DNA of 64,000 nucleotides from Aureicoccus marinus (GCF_002954325.1 NZ_MQVX01000001.1:1270196-1334195), one strand, 5' to 3'. Shown: positions 18,728 to 28,340, counted from the first letter of the stretch. The notes: a model not told the origin generated them from the letters alone. Translations and numbers: made by a program.

Positions 18728-19069
18728 TTACAAGCTTTTTTTAAGACCACGGATCTCCAGGGTTTGCTCTGCTACTGTAAGCTTTAGATCGTGATTCTCT
18801 TTCTTGAGTTCTTCTACCTCTGTGCTGTTTGCTTCCCGAAGGGTATCGCCTTGAAGTCTTTTCTTCCCCGCTTCCATAAAGTCTTTACACCACTTGTAAT
18901 AAAGACCAGAGGCTATTCCTTCCTTTCTGCAAATACTGGCTACTGATTCTTCTCCCCGAAGACCTTCAAGAACAATTCTGATCTTCTCTTCTGCGGAGAA
19001 CTGTCTGCGGGTTATACGCTTAATTTCTCTTACCGTTTGGCTGGCTGATTTCTTTTGTTGTTTGGCCAT
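18728..19069 (-). CDS. IS3-family transposase OrfA (helix-turn-helix protein)
   Basis: 113 residues from the ATG complementary to 19067-19069 (MAKQQKKSASQ); a longer in-frame start lies in the terminal repeat. The HTH_Tnp_1 pattern RRQFSAEEKIRIVLEGLRGEESVASICRKEGI...LYYKWCKDF is clear, followed by a leucine-zipper-like coiled coil (VEELKKENHDLKLTVAEQTL). It binds the IS ends and regulates or, fused to OrfB, performs transposition. Confidence 0.88.
   Translation of the reverse strand: MAKQQKKSASQTVREIKRITRRQFSAEEKIRIVLEGLRGEESVASICRKEGIASGLYYKWCKDFMEAGKKRLQGDTLREANSTEVEELKKENHDLKLTVAEQTLEIRGLKKSL
18736..18742 (-). other. A7 slippery site for -1 programmed frameshifting
   Basis: Seven As on the minus strand followed by GC lie nine bases before the orfA stop. 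A -1 slip here reads K-K-K-L-V-K-Y-H-P-Y-M-R-Y-S with no stop and enters the orfB frame exactly. This is the classic A6G-type site of the IS3 family. Confidence 0.7.
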
Positions 19070-19170
19070 AATTGAATTGATTTTAAGTGATCTCCTCCCA
19101 ACTCTTGGAAGGTAGAAAAGTGTCACTTAACTTTCAATCAATTCAGTCCACTTTTGGCTGACGGTTTACA

Positions 19171-19797
19171 ATAGGCTATTATCCACAACTTCAATATAAG
19201 CCTGGCTATAATCCGAGAGCGCCATATGCCCATTGGAATGTCAAAGGAAATGCATTTCCTGATTTTTCTCCTGAATTAGAATTAGAGATTCACGGAAATG
19301 CAATTCCAACTAATTTTCTGGATAGAATGAGCATATGCACTTTTGGGATAATTATTGATAAAAAGTTAAAGGAAATAATTGAACAGCATAAGCTCCCTCC
19401 GCATCACTTTTATCCAATCAAGGTATACCATAAAAAAACACAATTACAATACTATTGGCTCCATTGGATCGTCAATGATTTTTGGGATATCATTGATTAT
19501 GAAAATACCCTAGTCAAAAGATATAGTATTATCAATCCTGCTAATTTTGATATTGAACCACTTGTTTCAAAGCAGAACTTAGAAGCCTTTTTGAAAAAGG
19601 AGGAGATTGGCTTTGAATTCGGTTATGAAAAGTTGGTTTTTCGTCCTGATTTTGATTATGACATTTACGAAACCCAAGGAGCTGATTGGAATAACCTAAT
19701 CAGTGAAAAATTAAAAGATGCTATGGAAGAGCAAGGCATGACCGGTTTTGAAGCCCATCCGTATAAGCCGTTGAACGTGGATGAAGATTTGGTTTAA
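19171..19797 (+). pseudogene. 5'-truncated immunity-like protein (Imm11/DUF1629-like)
   Basis: The frame is open for 208 codons straight from the IS end, showing that the start was lost; an internal ATG at 19327 is only a secondary start. Visible sequence includes DFSPELELEIHGNAIPTNFLD, PHHFYPIKVYHKKTQLQYYWLH, a Trp-rich centre and an acidic C-terminus. The pattern resembles Imm11-type immunity proteins that protect against polymorphic toxins, but this family call is weak. No cognate toxin lies beside it. The 237 bp after the stop hold no gene I can recognise. Confidence 0.5.
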
Positions 19798-20034
19798 AGG
19801 GCAACAGTGGTATCCCCTTTTGATTTCAGCACCTCAAAGCCAAAGGGACCTATTTATTGGCCATTGTATCCATTAAGCACTTCACCACGCTTAAAGAGCA
19901 TTCGATTTTCTAGCCTCTCCCAATTACACATCTCTCTAAAACAAGCCACTGGATTTTACTATCTTGGGTTCAAACCGAGATAAAGACTCCCTCCACTTTA
20001 TCTGCTTTAGTAGAAATAACTGAAACCATCAAGC

Positions 20035-22027
20035 ATGAAAAAAGCACTTAAAGTTTTAAAGTGGATAGGGATAACCGCACTAGGTGTACTGCTTATCGCT
20101 GCCATTTATTTGGGAATTACTGGGGTACCCAAACCGGGGACCATGACCACCGAAAATGTTCCAAGAATTCCACTAAAATATGCAACTGAAGTGGCTAGTA
20201 CCGCTAGTGGTATAGATAACTACATGCGCTTGATCGGGTGGTTTCCTGGAGACGAACCGGGCCTCTTGGTGAGGTCCTACACCCCCGCTGGAATTAAACT
20301 GGCTGTTATTGATGAATCTCAAAACCAAACAAAAGAACTAAAGGGTTGGCCCAATCTAGGGTACACCGGTAGAATGCGATTTCCAGAGGATTCCGAAAAA
20401 GGGTACTTCTTATATACAAGACAATTCAGGGGGCAACGAAACTTTTCAGATTTATAAATTCGATTTGAACAGCCAAGAAAGCACACTCCTGACCAATGGA
20501 AAAGATGCTCATTACAATTTCGCGTTCATCCCCAACAGCGATAGAATCATTTATATCAAACGCGTTATTGGAGAAACCAACAAAAGACTGTTTATCAAGG
20601 ATTTGAACACCCCTGAAAAAGAAGAATTGATATTCGAATACGATGAAGAACAATACGATGGAACAGGAACCATTTATTTGGATGAATTCTCTCCGGATGG
20701 AAAAAAAATGGCTGTTCGATTGGGGTATTATAATGTTGTTCCGGCCATACTGGACCTAGAAAGTGGCGAACTTGACAAACTCCAAAACGATTCCTTACCC
20801 AATGCAACCTACACCTACCACAACTGGAGTAAAGACGGTAAAAGAATCTATTATGCGTCCTCTGCGGGAGCAGATTTCAGCGAACTGCGATTTAGGGATT
20901 TAGAATCCAACAAAGACAGTGTATTGACCGAAGATCTTCTTTGGGACGTCAGTAATATTGATGAATCTCCGGATGGTAATTGGATCGTTTTTGCTACTAA
21001 TGAAGATGGCACATATAAACAGAATATTCACCATGTTCCATCAGGAACCACCAAAAAGTTCGATAAGGTAGCTGAAGGTTCTATTCCTTACGGGGTTTTT
21101 GATCCCAATCAAGATGCTACCATGGCCTTTCATGTGGAATATTTTGGCGGTGCCATGGATATTTTTAGTTACAATCTGGAAACAGAGGAGTTAAAAAAAT
21201 GGACCGACAATAAATCCGAAGTAGAATCGCCTCCCAGGGTTATTCGCTACCCCAGTTTCGATATCGATACCCTCACGAATAAGAAAAGAGAAATCGCCGC
21301 TGTCTATTACCCTGTCACTAAAGAAATAGAAGGCCCGGCTCCCGTAATCATTGAGTTGCACGGAGGCCCTAATATGCAAAGTAAAACGGTTTGGGACCCC
21401 ATGGTCGAGGTTCAACGAGCGCAGGGCATTGCGGTAATCGCACCCAATTTCAGAGGGTCGAGAGGATATGGTTATAATTTTATGAGCATGGATTACGGGG
21501 AAGGCAGAACAGGTGCCATTAAAGATATTGGTTCCCTCATCGACTGGATCGAAGAGCAACCTGAACTGGATTCAAATAAGATTATACTGTCTGGCGCATC
21601 CTACGGAGGTTTCTTGACTTTAGCCTGCACAGCGACTTACTCCGATCGAATACTAGGAGCTCTTGATTTATTCGGTATGACCGATTTGGTTCCGTTTTTA
21701 GAGGAAGGCGAGAAAAACGCAGACAGAAGAGCCGAATACGGTGACCCCAGCGACCCAGAAATGCGAAAGTATTTGGAAGAACTCTCTCCCATCAACAATG
21801 TGGACAAATTCGATGTGCCCCTCTTTATATTCCAAGGTGAAAAAGACTCAAGAGTCAGAGCTGACCAGTCCCGTCGCTTAGTTGAAGTCTTGAAAGCGCA
21901 AAACAAAGAATACTGGTACCTGGAATCGGCCGAAGCCGGTCACGATTTAGGTGGACCATTGACACAAGCCTATGTCATTTCCGCTCAATTGACCTTTATC
22001 AATGAACTCTTGAATAAGGAAGAGTGA
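20035..22027 (+). CDS. S9 family prolyl oligopeptidase-like peptidase, frameshifted once
   Basis: Two open frames (20035-20457 and 20465-22027) join into one protein of about 660 residues. Translation in frame to about 20418 (GYFLYT) resumes in another frame as DNSGGNETFQIYKFDLNSQE, as if two bases were lost from an AGAG stretch. The N-terminus has a membrane anchor (about 12-32), then a beta-propeller made of WD-like repeats. The alpha/beta-hydrolase domain carries SGASYGGF (nucleophile Ser), GEKDSRVRADQS (Asp) and EAGHDLGGP (His). S9 enzymes cleave short peptides; location is periplasmic, membrane-anchored. Confidence 0.8.
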
Positions 22028-22120
22028 AATTCTCAAGAAAGATGAATGAGGCAGGATTGCAATCATTATAATCAGTAATCTCTACTGTTTTCGAATATCC
22101 TTTTTACATAATTATTGCAT

Positions 22121-22172
22121 AAAAGTGTCACTTAACTTTCAATCAATTCAGTCCACTTTTGGCTGACGGTTT
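22121..22172. repeat. 52-bp solo copy of the IS3-family right end
   Basis: These 52 bases are identical to 19116-19167, the right terminal repeat of the complete element, in the same orientation. No transposase sequence accompanies them. A GCAT tetramer flanks both sides (22117-22120 and 22173-22176). The sequence on its right enters a gene fragment directly, so it marks a former insertion that has lost its body. Confidence 0.85.
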
Positions 22173-22177
22173 GCATA

Positions 22178-22579
22178 CTGAAAAGAAGGACTAAAGATCA
22201 TGTAGTCGCTGTGGACTTTTTGGATTATTTGGGACTTGATTTTATTGAAAAGCATATCGATGCGATTGATCTAGTTTTTCTCAGTGGCAAAGAAGAAATG
22301 TTAGCTGACCTACAAGCACTTTCTACCTCTAAGCACACCCTACTTGTTCCCACTTTAGGGGCCCAGGGCAGTCTAGCCTTTTATGAAAATAAGATGTACA
22401 AACAAGAAGCCCTTGAGGTTGAAACCATTGTTGATTCCACTGGCTGTGGTGACGCCTTCCAGGCGGCATTTTGTTTAGAATGGATCGGCTCAAAAGACAT
22501 TCAAAATTCCCTTTATGCAGGTGCTTTAGCCGCTCAAAAAGTCTTAGGCTATATGGGAGGTGTCAATACTGACTTTTAG
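22178..22579 (+). pseudogene. PfkB-family sugar kinase, C-terminal fragment
   Basis: Open from the IS remnant to 22579 without a plausible start (a GTG at 22211 is secondary). It carries the PfkB C-terminal signature IVDSTGCGDAFQAAF with the catalytic Asp and anion hole, preceded by VFLSGKEEM and LVPTLGAQGSLAFYENKMY. Complete PfkB kinases have about 300 residues; the N-terminal sugar-binding half is missing. The fragment resembles fructoselysine/ribokinase-type members. The 187 bp to the next gene show only further debris-like sequence. Confidence 0.75.
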
Positions 22580-22766
22580 CAGGAAGGTTATTTCGGAAGG
22601 AATTGACCAATTCCCCTGGGCAACTTTAGAAGAAAACGGTCAACTCGGTGTCAAACAATGCGCCAAAGGAAATCTGAGATGCCAGTACCGAGCATTGAGC
22701 AAAAAGTGGTAAATTTAAAAGACCTATTTGATTGTCAGCCTTTTGACATCATTAAAAACACATACC

Positions 22767-24485
22767 ATGAGACTTAAATTCCTCTCTGCTTATCTCCTTC
22801 TAATAGCAGTTAACCTTTCCTGCGGAAATATAGACGAAAAATCAGTTTCGCAAGATGATGATGGACCTAAACTATATTTTGGAGGTGATATTCTAACCAT
22901 GCAAGGAGACACTCCAAATTATGTAGAAAGCTTGGTAACTCAAAGTGGAAAAATTGTTTTTACCGGCTCTTACAAGAAAGCTTTAGAATTATATAAATCT
23001 GGCTATCAAGAGGTTGACCTTAAAGGACAAACTCTTTTACCGGGTTTCATTGATGGACACGCTCATTTTGCATCTTTTTCTGGTCAAGCTGTAGGAGCAA
23101 AAATATTACCTCCACCTGATGCAGGTGCTAAAAATATTTCTGAACTCATCAGAATTCTTAAAGAATGGAATACACCCGAAAATCGTCAACTAACTGGCTG
23201 GATATTTGGAATGGGATTCGATGACAGTGTGCTGGAAGAAAAAAGGTTCCCTAACAAGCATGATCTGGATAAGGTTACTACGGAGTTTCCTGTTATGATT
23301 ATCCACATTTCAGGTCATTTCGCCGTGGTTAATTCCAAAGGGCTGGAGATGCTCAACATCAACTCCGAAACCCTAAATCCGGAGGGTGGATTAATACGAA
23401 GAGAAAATGGCAATGAACCAAATGGAGTATTGGAAGAATTAGCGGCAATACCCTACTACGCTAAGGTACTTTCACCTTCTTCGATAGAAGCAGCAAATTT
23501 GTTCTTCGAAAAAGGCCAGGAAATGGCTATTTCATACGGATATACGACGGCACATGAAGGAAGAGCCATGCTCGAAAACCATACCATGCTAGCCGAAGCA
23601 GCCCGAAATGGAAAACTTAAAATCGATGCCGTAAGCTATATCGACTATATGTTTGTTGATACCCTTATGAATACGGAGTGGTACAGCAAAGCCTATGACA
23701 ATCATTATAGAATCGCAGGCATGAAACTTACTTTGGATGGATCCCCACAGGGAAGAACTGCTTGGAGAACAGAACCCTACCTAATCCCTCCGGATGGCGC
23801 CCAAATGGGATATCAAGGCTATCCTGCAATTCCACAAGACAGTGTTGTACAAGCACTCTACGAAAAAGCCTTCAGAAATAACTGGCAAGTCATTACACAC
23901 GCCAATGGAGATGCTGCCATGGATCAGATGATACGAACCATGCAATTAGCTCAAGAAAAATATGGCAATTCCAACAGGCGGAGTGTTTTAATCCATGGAC
24001 AATACGTTAGGGACGACCAATTAGATAAATTCAAAAAGCTACAGGTTATTGCCTCTCTATTCCCTTTACATACTTTTTATTGGGGTGATTGGCACAAACA
24101 AATTATTGGAGATAGTCTTGGTAACCGCATCAGCCCCACACGAACGGCACTTGACAAAGGATTAAAAATAAGCATACACACAGACGCTCCGGTAGCTTTA
24201 CCTAACCTGATGAGAATGATCGGCATTTCGGTCGAACGCAAATCACGTTCAGGTCAAGTAATAGGACCAGAAGAAAAACTGACACCCTATGAAGCCCTGC
24301 AGGCCACAACGATATGGTCAGCTTATCAACACTTTGAAGAAGAGCACAAAGGAAGTCTCGAGGAAGGAAAATTAGCCGATATGGTCATTTTAAATAAGAA
24401 TCCTCTAAAGGTTGCCGAAACCGAAATAAAAGACATTCTAGTAACGGAAACAATTAAAGAAGGTACTACCATCTTTAAACTTTAA
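22767..24485 (+). CDS. Amidohydrolase family lipoprotein (YtcJ-like, Amidohydro_3)
   Basis: 572 residues from the ATG at 22767, which gives a lipobox (AVNLSCGN, Cys at about 16). Metal-site motifs of the YtcJ-like subfamily: GFIDGHAHF (HxH), GYTTAHEG, VITHANGDAAMD, VLIHGQYV and SIHTDAPV (Asp). The C-terminal strand region SLEEGKLADMVILNKNPL closes the composite beta domain typical of amidohydrolases. It hydrolyses an amide or related bond of unknown substrate in the periplasm. An earlier in-frame ATG at 22728 lacks signal character. Confidence 0.85.
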   Translation: MRLKFLSAYLLLIAVNLSCGNIDEKSVSQDDDGPKLYFGGDILTMQGDTPNYVESLVTQSGKIVFTGSYKKALELYKSGYQEVDLKGQTLLPGFIDGHAHFASFSGQAVGAKILPPPDAGAKNISELIRILKEWNTPENRQLTGWIFGMGFDDSVLEEKRFPNKHDLDKVTTEFPVMIIHISGHFAVVNSKGLEMLNINSETLNPEGGLIRRENGNEPNGVLEELAAIPYYAKVLSPSSIEAANLFFEKGQEMAISYGYTTAHEGRAMLENHTMLAEAARNGKLKIDAVSYIDYMFVDTLMNTEWYSKAYDNHYRIAGMKLTLDGSPQGRTAWRTEPYLIPPDGAQMGYQGYPAIPQDSVVQALYEKAFRNNWQVITHANGDAAMDQMIRTMQLAQEKYGNSNRRSVLIHGQYVRDDQLDKFKKLQVIASLFPLHTFYWGDWHKQIIGDSLGNRISPTRTALDKGLKISIHTDAPVALPNLMRMIGISVERKSRSGQVIGPEEKLTPYEALQATTIWSAYQHFEEEHKGSLEEGKLADMVILNKNPLKVAETEIKDILVTETIKEGTTIFKL

Positions 24486-24614
24486 ACAGCAGTGATTACT
24501 GGTCCTTTGTTAAGCAATATACTCGATTGCGGTTTGACCATGGTTGCGGAGAAAAAAGGTTCCGTCAGAATAGGATCGAAAGACAAAGCTATAGAAGATT
24601 TTAGCACAAGAAAT

Positions 24615-25655
24615 ATGAAAAAAATACCGCTGTTTTTAATTCTATTGTCTTTTCTGGTTTGCGGTTGCCAAAAAGAATCCAGAGAACCCTTCGCAGTAAT
24701 TGATATAACAATTACAAACCACCGCTTCCTCGATAGTCTAATTATTTATGACAAAGAGCGTTCATGGAGTATTATCTCTACTTTTCGATTTAATCAGGCC
24801 AATAAGCAAATAGACACCTTGGTCGTAGACAAGACCAAAAGGTATCCCTTTTATTCATTTACCCAGGGAGTCCAGAAAGATATAGGAGAAATAATGATTG
24901 CTCCAAAGGGCAAAATATCGATTAGTATAGACGAAAAAGCTCCTATGGAGTCTATCTTCTACAAAGGCAGATTCGAGCGATCCAATAACTTTTTAGCCTA
25001 TTCCAATTATTACCAAAACCAGCTCGCTGAAACTGTTCGGGATGGAATCGATCAAAAAAACCTTGAAAATCTCATTCAAGACAGGAGTTCTCAGATTAAA
25101 AAGAAAGGAAAATCCTTGAATATAGCAGATAGTCTATTGGCTTATGTAAACGAGGATTTCAATAGATTCTCAGAAACTCTTCAGAAGAAGAATGAAAAAT
25201 ACCTTTACAAAAGATCCTTGGTCAACAAAATAGGTAACCAGTTTTCTTTTAAAGACAGGAACAAGGCCAATGTTTCGCTGGAAAAATACAGAGGAAAGTA
25301 TCTTTATATTGACGTTTGGGCCACCTGGTGTAAGCCATGTATAGTAGAATATCCTTATTTAAAGGAATTAGAAAAGCAGTTTTCAGCCAATAGTGATCTG
25401 CAAATCATATCAGTTAGTACCGACAAAGACTTCCAAAAATGGCAGGATCATCTCGAAAAAAAATCAATCGATGGGGTTCAACTGTATTCAGGCCCTGAGT
25501 CTGATTTCGTTACATTCTACGATATTGGTGCTTTACCGCGGTTCATCTTTTTAGATCAAACAGGAAGGATTATAACCCCTGATGAACTACGGCCCTCTGA
25601 TGCCAATCTTGCGAAAAAAATAAACGCTGTCATGAATGACTCGTTGAAAGAGTAA
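24615..25655 (+). CDS. TlpA-like thioredoxin-fold lipoprotein
   Basis: 346 residues from the ATG at 24615 (MKKIPLFLILLSFLVCGC gives a lipobox). The N-terminal half (about 20-220) is the variable DUF4369-like region seen in Bacteroidetes TlpA proteins. The C-terminal half is a thioredoxin domain with YIDVWATWCKPCIVEYPYL (CxxC redox pair) and GALPRFIFLD (cis-Pro loop). It is expected to reduce or isomerise disulfides, or serve cytochrome maturation, in the periplasm. An in-frame start at 24492 would place the signal peptide internally. Confidence 0.82.
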   Translation: MKKIPLFLILLSFLVCGCQKESREPFAVIDITITNHRFLDSLIIYDKERSWSIISTFRFNQANKQIDTLVVDKTKRYPFYSFTQGVQKDIGEIMIAPKGKISISIDEKAPMESIFYKGRFERSNNFLAYSNYYQNQLAETVRDGIDQKNLENLIQDRSSQIKKKGKSLNIADSLLAYVNEDFNRFSETLQKKNEKYLYKRSLVNKIGNQFSFKDRNKANVSLEKYRGKYLYIDVWATWCKPCIVEYPYLKELEKQFSANSDLQIISVSTDKDFQKWQDHLEKKSIDGVQLYSGPESDFVTFYDIGALPRFIFLDQTGRIITPDELRPSDANLAKKINAVMNDSLKE

Positions 25656-25775
25656 AATACGGGTGTTGGCCATGCCATTCATGCTTTTGAAAATAATTTT
25701 GAATAATAGAACAGCGCGCACAGCCACAAAACAGAGAATTAAACGATTTACTAATTAATCAAAGCTAGAACTATA

Positions 25776-26471
25776 ATGAAAACACTAACAATACTTAAAA
25801 GTTACTTGCTCAATTTGTTCCTCCTAGCTGTTCTTTCTATCGGGCTTTCGTGTTCATCGAAGAGCAAGAGTACCCTTGTATGGGTGAACAGCATGAAATC
25901 AGTATGCACTGATAAAGAGGGTGAATTAAATTGTTTATCCATACACCGAGGAGATTCTATCGTAGATCCCAACTGGGAAATAATAGCATCAGAAATAGAA
26001 GGTTTTGATTTTGAACCCGGTTACTTTCAAAAAATTGAAATAAAGGAAGAGCTCGTTGCTAATGATTCGTCCTCAGAGGAATCAGCCGTCAAATACACCT
26101 TCGTAAACCGGCTAGAAAAGATATTTGATAAGCGATTCACACTGAATGACATTTGGGTTCCCAATCGAATTTTAGGGAATGATATAAATGATTCCGTTCC
26201 CTTGCCTCGCATGGAGATCAATCTCTCCAAAATGCAACTATTAGGAACCAATGGATGCAACAATTATCGGGGTAAGATAGAACAAATCACATCAACAGAA
26301 ATAGAATTTGGGAGGATAATGAGCACTAAAAAAATGTGCCTTCACCTGGAAATTACAAACCAATATGACAAAGCTCTAAACTCTTCTAAATCCTATAAAC
26401 AGAAAGAAGGGGAGTTAACTTTCTTCGATTCTGATGGAGTAGAAACGTTGAACTTCAAAAAAGTTGATTGA
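25776..26471 (+). CDS. Lipoprotein with DUF4377 and META (HslJ-like) domains
   Basis: 231 residues. The lipobox SIGLSCSS sets the acylated Cys at about 26. Residues about 33-120 match DUF4377 (VWVNSMKSVC...LNCLSI...WEIIASEIEGFDFEPGY). Residues about 140-231 form a META domain (LLGTNGCNNYRGKIEQI...FGRIMSTKKMC), known from heat-shock protein HslJ. The pairing occurs in envelope-stress lipoproteins. The 120-bp leader contains TAATTTTG at 25694, a fair match to the Bacteroidetes -7 element, without a well-spaced -33 box. Confidence 0.78.
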   Translation: MKTLTILKSYLLNLFLLAVLSIGLSCSSKSKSTLVWVNSMKSVCTDKEGELNCLSIHRGDSIVDPNWEIIASEIEGFDFEPGYFQKIEIKEELVANDSSSEESAVKYTFVNRLEKIFDKRFTLNDIWVPNRILGNDINDSVPLPRMEINLSKMQLLGTNGCNNYRGKIEQITSTEIEFGRIMSTKKMCLHLEITNQYDKALNSSKSYKQKEGELTFFDSDGVETLNFKKVD

Positions 26472-26650
26472 AAATTAGGTGGTGAGAAATTTCTAAAAAT
26501 CATGCGGAGCCAAACAGACGGTTGGTGTGATTGAAGATTTGCCCTTTTGAAGGCTACATTTTTAGGGAAGGCTACAGCTGAAAATCACACAGGAGAATTA
26601 TAATTGAACTTTCCCTATTGTTGTCAATAAGCAGGTGCCTAAAATTAACA

Positions 26651-27184
26651 ATGGGATTCGGATTTAATTTATTCTTCATTTTCATTCTTCTCCCATTGAC
26701 AGGGATTCTTTTGATAGCCTGGCTTCTTTCAAAAAAAGTGTTTTATGGAAAAGCACTTGGACTCATTTGGCTAGGATTCATTGGACTAGTTCTTCTATCG
26801 GGCATTGCTGGGTGGTTGACTTCAAAAACACAATTGGACAAGGACGATTACTACGGCGAATATGTTATTAATAGGGACTATTTCAAAGGCGAACAGACTG
26901 ATTGGCAATACAATCATTATCGATTTGAAATAACAGAAGAAGATTCTATTTTCTTCTACGTGACTGACAAGGAGAAAATATTGGAAACATTTCGGGGGAA
27001 AATTACAACGACGACACCATATGATTCCGCACGCCTAATTATTGAAATGGAACAATCGACTCACCATATTTTGACAAGTAATCCGACAACTTACAGAAGT
27101 ACTTGGGATTTCTATTTGGTGTTTAAATCGCCCAAATTTCACAATGTATTCTTCAAGCAAGGAAAATGGAGACCGATAGAATGA
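26651..27184 (+). CDS. Membrane protein of unknown function
   Basis: 177 residues from the ATG at 26651 (a TTG frame start at 26618 is less likely). Two membrane helices (about 5-26 and 36-56) lead into an exposed C-terminal domain of about 115 residues (YYGEYVINRDYFKGEQTDWQYNHYRFEIT...FFKQGKWRPIE). Many proteins with this 'G.Y.I....F.....W....Y.F.I' layout are found in flavobacteria, but I know of no function. Confidence 0.55.
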   Translation: MGFGFNLFFIFILLPLTGILLIAWLLSKKVFYGKALGLIWLGFIGLVLLSGIAGWLTSKTQLDKDDYYGEYVINRDYFKGEQTDWQYNHYRFEITEEDSIFFYVTDKEKILETFRGKITTTTPYDSARLIIEMEQSTHHILTSNPTTYRSTWDFYLVFKSPKFHNVFFKQGKWRPIE

Positions 27185-27330
27185 AATCGTAAATGCTGAG
27201 TGCACTATTATTCAACATAGGATTGCCTTCTGCATCCTTAACCCTCCCCTTTGCAAATACAAACCCCAGCGCCTAGCGCGCTGACGGTTTATTTTCTCGG
27301 AAATACCAAAGCAAGCTTCGCATTTCCGCA

Positions 27331-27361
27331 AAAAATAGCCCCGCATCTTTCGATGCGGGGT
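27331..27361 (-). terminator. Terminator downstream of tRNA-Arg
   Basis: On the minus strand the 9-bp stem CCCCGCATC, loop GAAA, GATGCGGGG is followed by CTATTTTTT, just after the tRNA 3' end. Typical intrinsic terminator for the tRNA transcript. Confidence 0.8.
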
Positions 27362-27373
27362 TTGTGCTTGTAG

Positions 27374-27447
27374 TGATCGCGGCAGGATTCGAACCTGCGA
27401 CCGTCTGCTTAGAAGGCAGATGCTCTATCCAGCTGAGCTACGCGACC
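27374..27447 (-). tRNA. tRNA-Arg (anticodon TCT)
   Basis: 74 nt on the minus strand. The acceptor stem GGTCGCG pairs with CGCGATC (one G-T) and the discriminator base is A. The D arm contains AGCTCAGCTGGATAGAGC, the anticodon loop CTTCTAA gives anticodon TCT, which reads AGA, and the T arm is CAGGTTCGAATCCTG. CCA is not encoded. It is followed by a strong hairpin terminator. Confidence 0.95.
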
Positions 27448-27578
27448 AGATGCCCTAAAAGGGATGCAAATGTACAAAGTTTTGCCGTTTTTTAAAGCGG
27501 AATATTTCGAGCTCTTCCCCTTAACTTTGAAGAAAGCGGTAAAGAGATTTCTGCCCGCCCTAACAAATCCACTTCCAG

Positions 27579-28262
27579 ATGAAAATTACCTTTCTAGGCC
27601 ACGCCTCTCTACAAATAGAACTCAGTGATAAGATCCTTTTGGTCGATCCCTTTATCAGCGGTAACGAGCTGGCCAAAGACATTGATCTCAATAGCCTGAA
27701 GGCCGATTACATTCTTTTGACCCACGGGCATATGGACCACGTTTTGGATGTGGAAGCCATTGCAGCAAACAATCCAGGGGTGACTATTATTTCGAACTAT
27801 GAGGTAACCCAGTGGTTTGGGGCCAAAGGGCTCAATGGGCATCCACTGAACCACGGCGGAAAGCAGACTTTTGACTTTGGGGTGGTCAAGTACGTGACGG
27901 CTATCCACTCCAGTGTACTACCTGATGGTTCCTACGGAGGGAATCCGGGTGGCTTTGTGATCGAAGCCGATGGCAAGACCCTCTATATTGCAGGAGACAC
28001 CGCCTTGACCTACGATATGAAGTTGATTCCGGAGCTGGGGTATAAACTTGACCTGGCCATCCTCCCGATTGGCGATAATTTCACCATGGGGATTGAAGAA
28101 GCGGCTATGGCAGCGCAATTCGTGCAATGCAAAACAGCCATGGGCTACCACTACGACACCTTCCCTCCCATCGCTCTGGATAAGGACAAGGCGAAAAGCC
28201 ATTTTGCCTCCCAAGGCATCGAACTGCTCTTACCAGCTATAGGGGAATACCATGAAATTTAG
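27579..28262 (+). CDS. Metal-dependent hydrolase, UPF0173 type (metallo-beta-lactamase fold)
   Basis: 227 residues with the metallo-beta-lactamase signature LTHGHMDHV (HxHxDH) near residue 50 and later metal ligands in TAIHSS, IAGDTAL and YHYDTFPPI. Length and motifs fit UPF0173/YtkL-like cytosolic hydrolases of unknown substrate. No signal peptide. It is transcribed away from the tRNA and is not in a clear operon with the thioredoxin gene 78 bp downstream. Confidence 0.88.
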   Translation: MKITFLGHASLQIELSDKILLVDPFISGNELAKDIDLNSLKADYILLTHGHMDHVLDVEAIAANNPGVTIISNYEVTQWFGAKGLNGHPLNHGGKQTFDFGVVKYVTAIHSSVLPDGSYGGNPGGFVIEADGKTLYIAGDTALTYDMKLIPELGYKLDLAILPIGDNFTMGIEEAAMAAQFVQCKTAMGYHYDTFPPIALDKDKAKSHFASQGIELLLPAIGEYHEI

Positions 28263-28340
28263 GGGGATTTAACGCTTTCCTTACATCAAAACCCTTGCTG
28301 AGAACGCAAAACCCTTAATTTAGAAGGCAGCTTTTGCGCT

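Larger units (their letters stand above)
17689..19170 (-). mobile_element. IS3-family insertion sequence, about 1.48 kb
   Basis: The element carries orfA and orfB on the minus strand between imperfect terminal inverted repeats. Read inward, the left end is TGTATGTCTTCAAGTGGAAC... and the right end (minus strand) is TGTAAACCGTCAGCC...AGTGGAC, with further matching blocks TGAAAGTTA and CAC. The exact tips are uncertain by about 3 bp. No direct target repeat is seen (left flank ...ACTGAT, right flank ATAGGC), and both flanking genes are truncated, so an adjacent deletion or recombination probably followed insertion. The last 52 bp of the right end recur at 22121. Confidence 0.85.

Noticed and set aside
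17730..19126. Reading the IS genes as a chromosomal integrase pair
   Set aside because: The DDE triad, OrfA HTH, A7 slippery site and terminal inverted repeats identify an IS3-family element.
19798..20034. Possible small gene between the immunity-like fragment and the S9 peptidase
   Set aside because: Short open stretches exist in more than one frame but none has a start context, codon pattern or recognisable motif.
22580..22766. Possible continuation of the PfkB fragment or a small gene
   Set aside because: A frame with WATLEENGQLGVKQ can be read but is too short and has no start; treated as debris.
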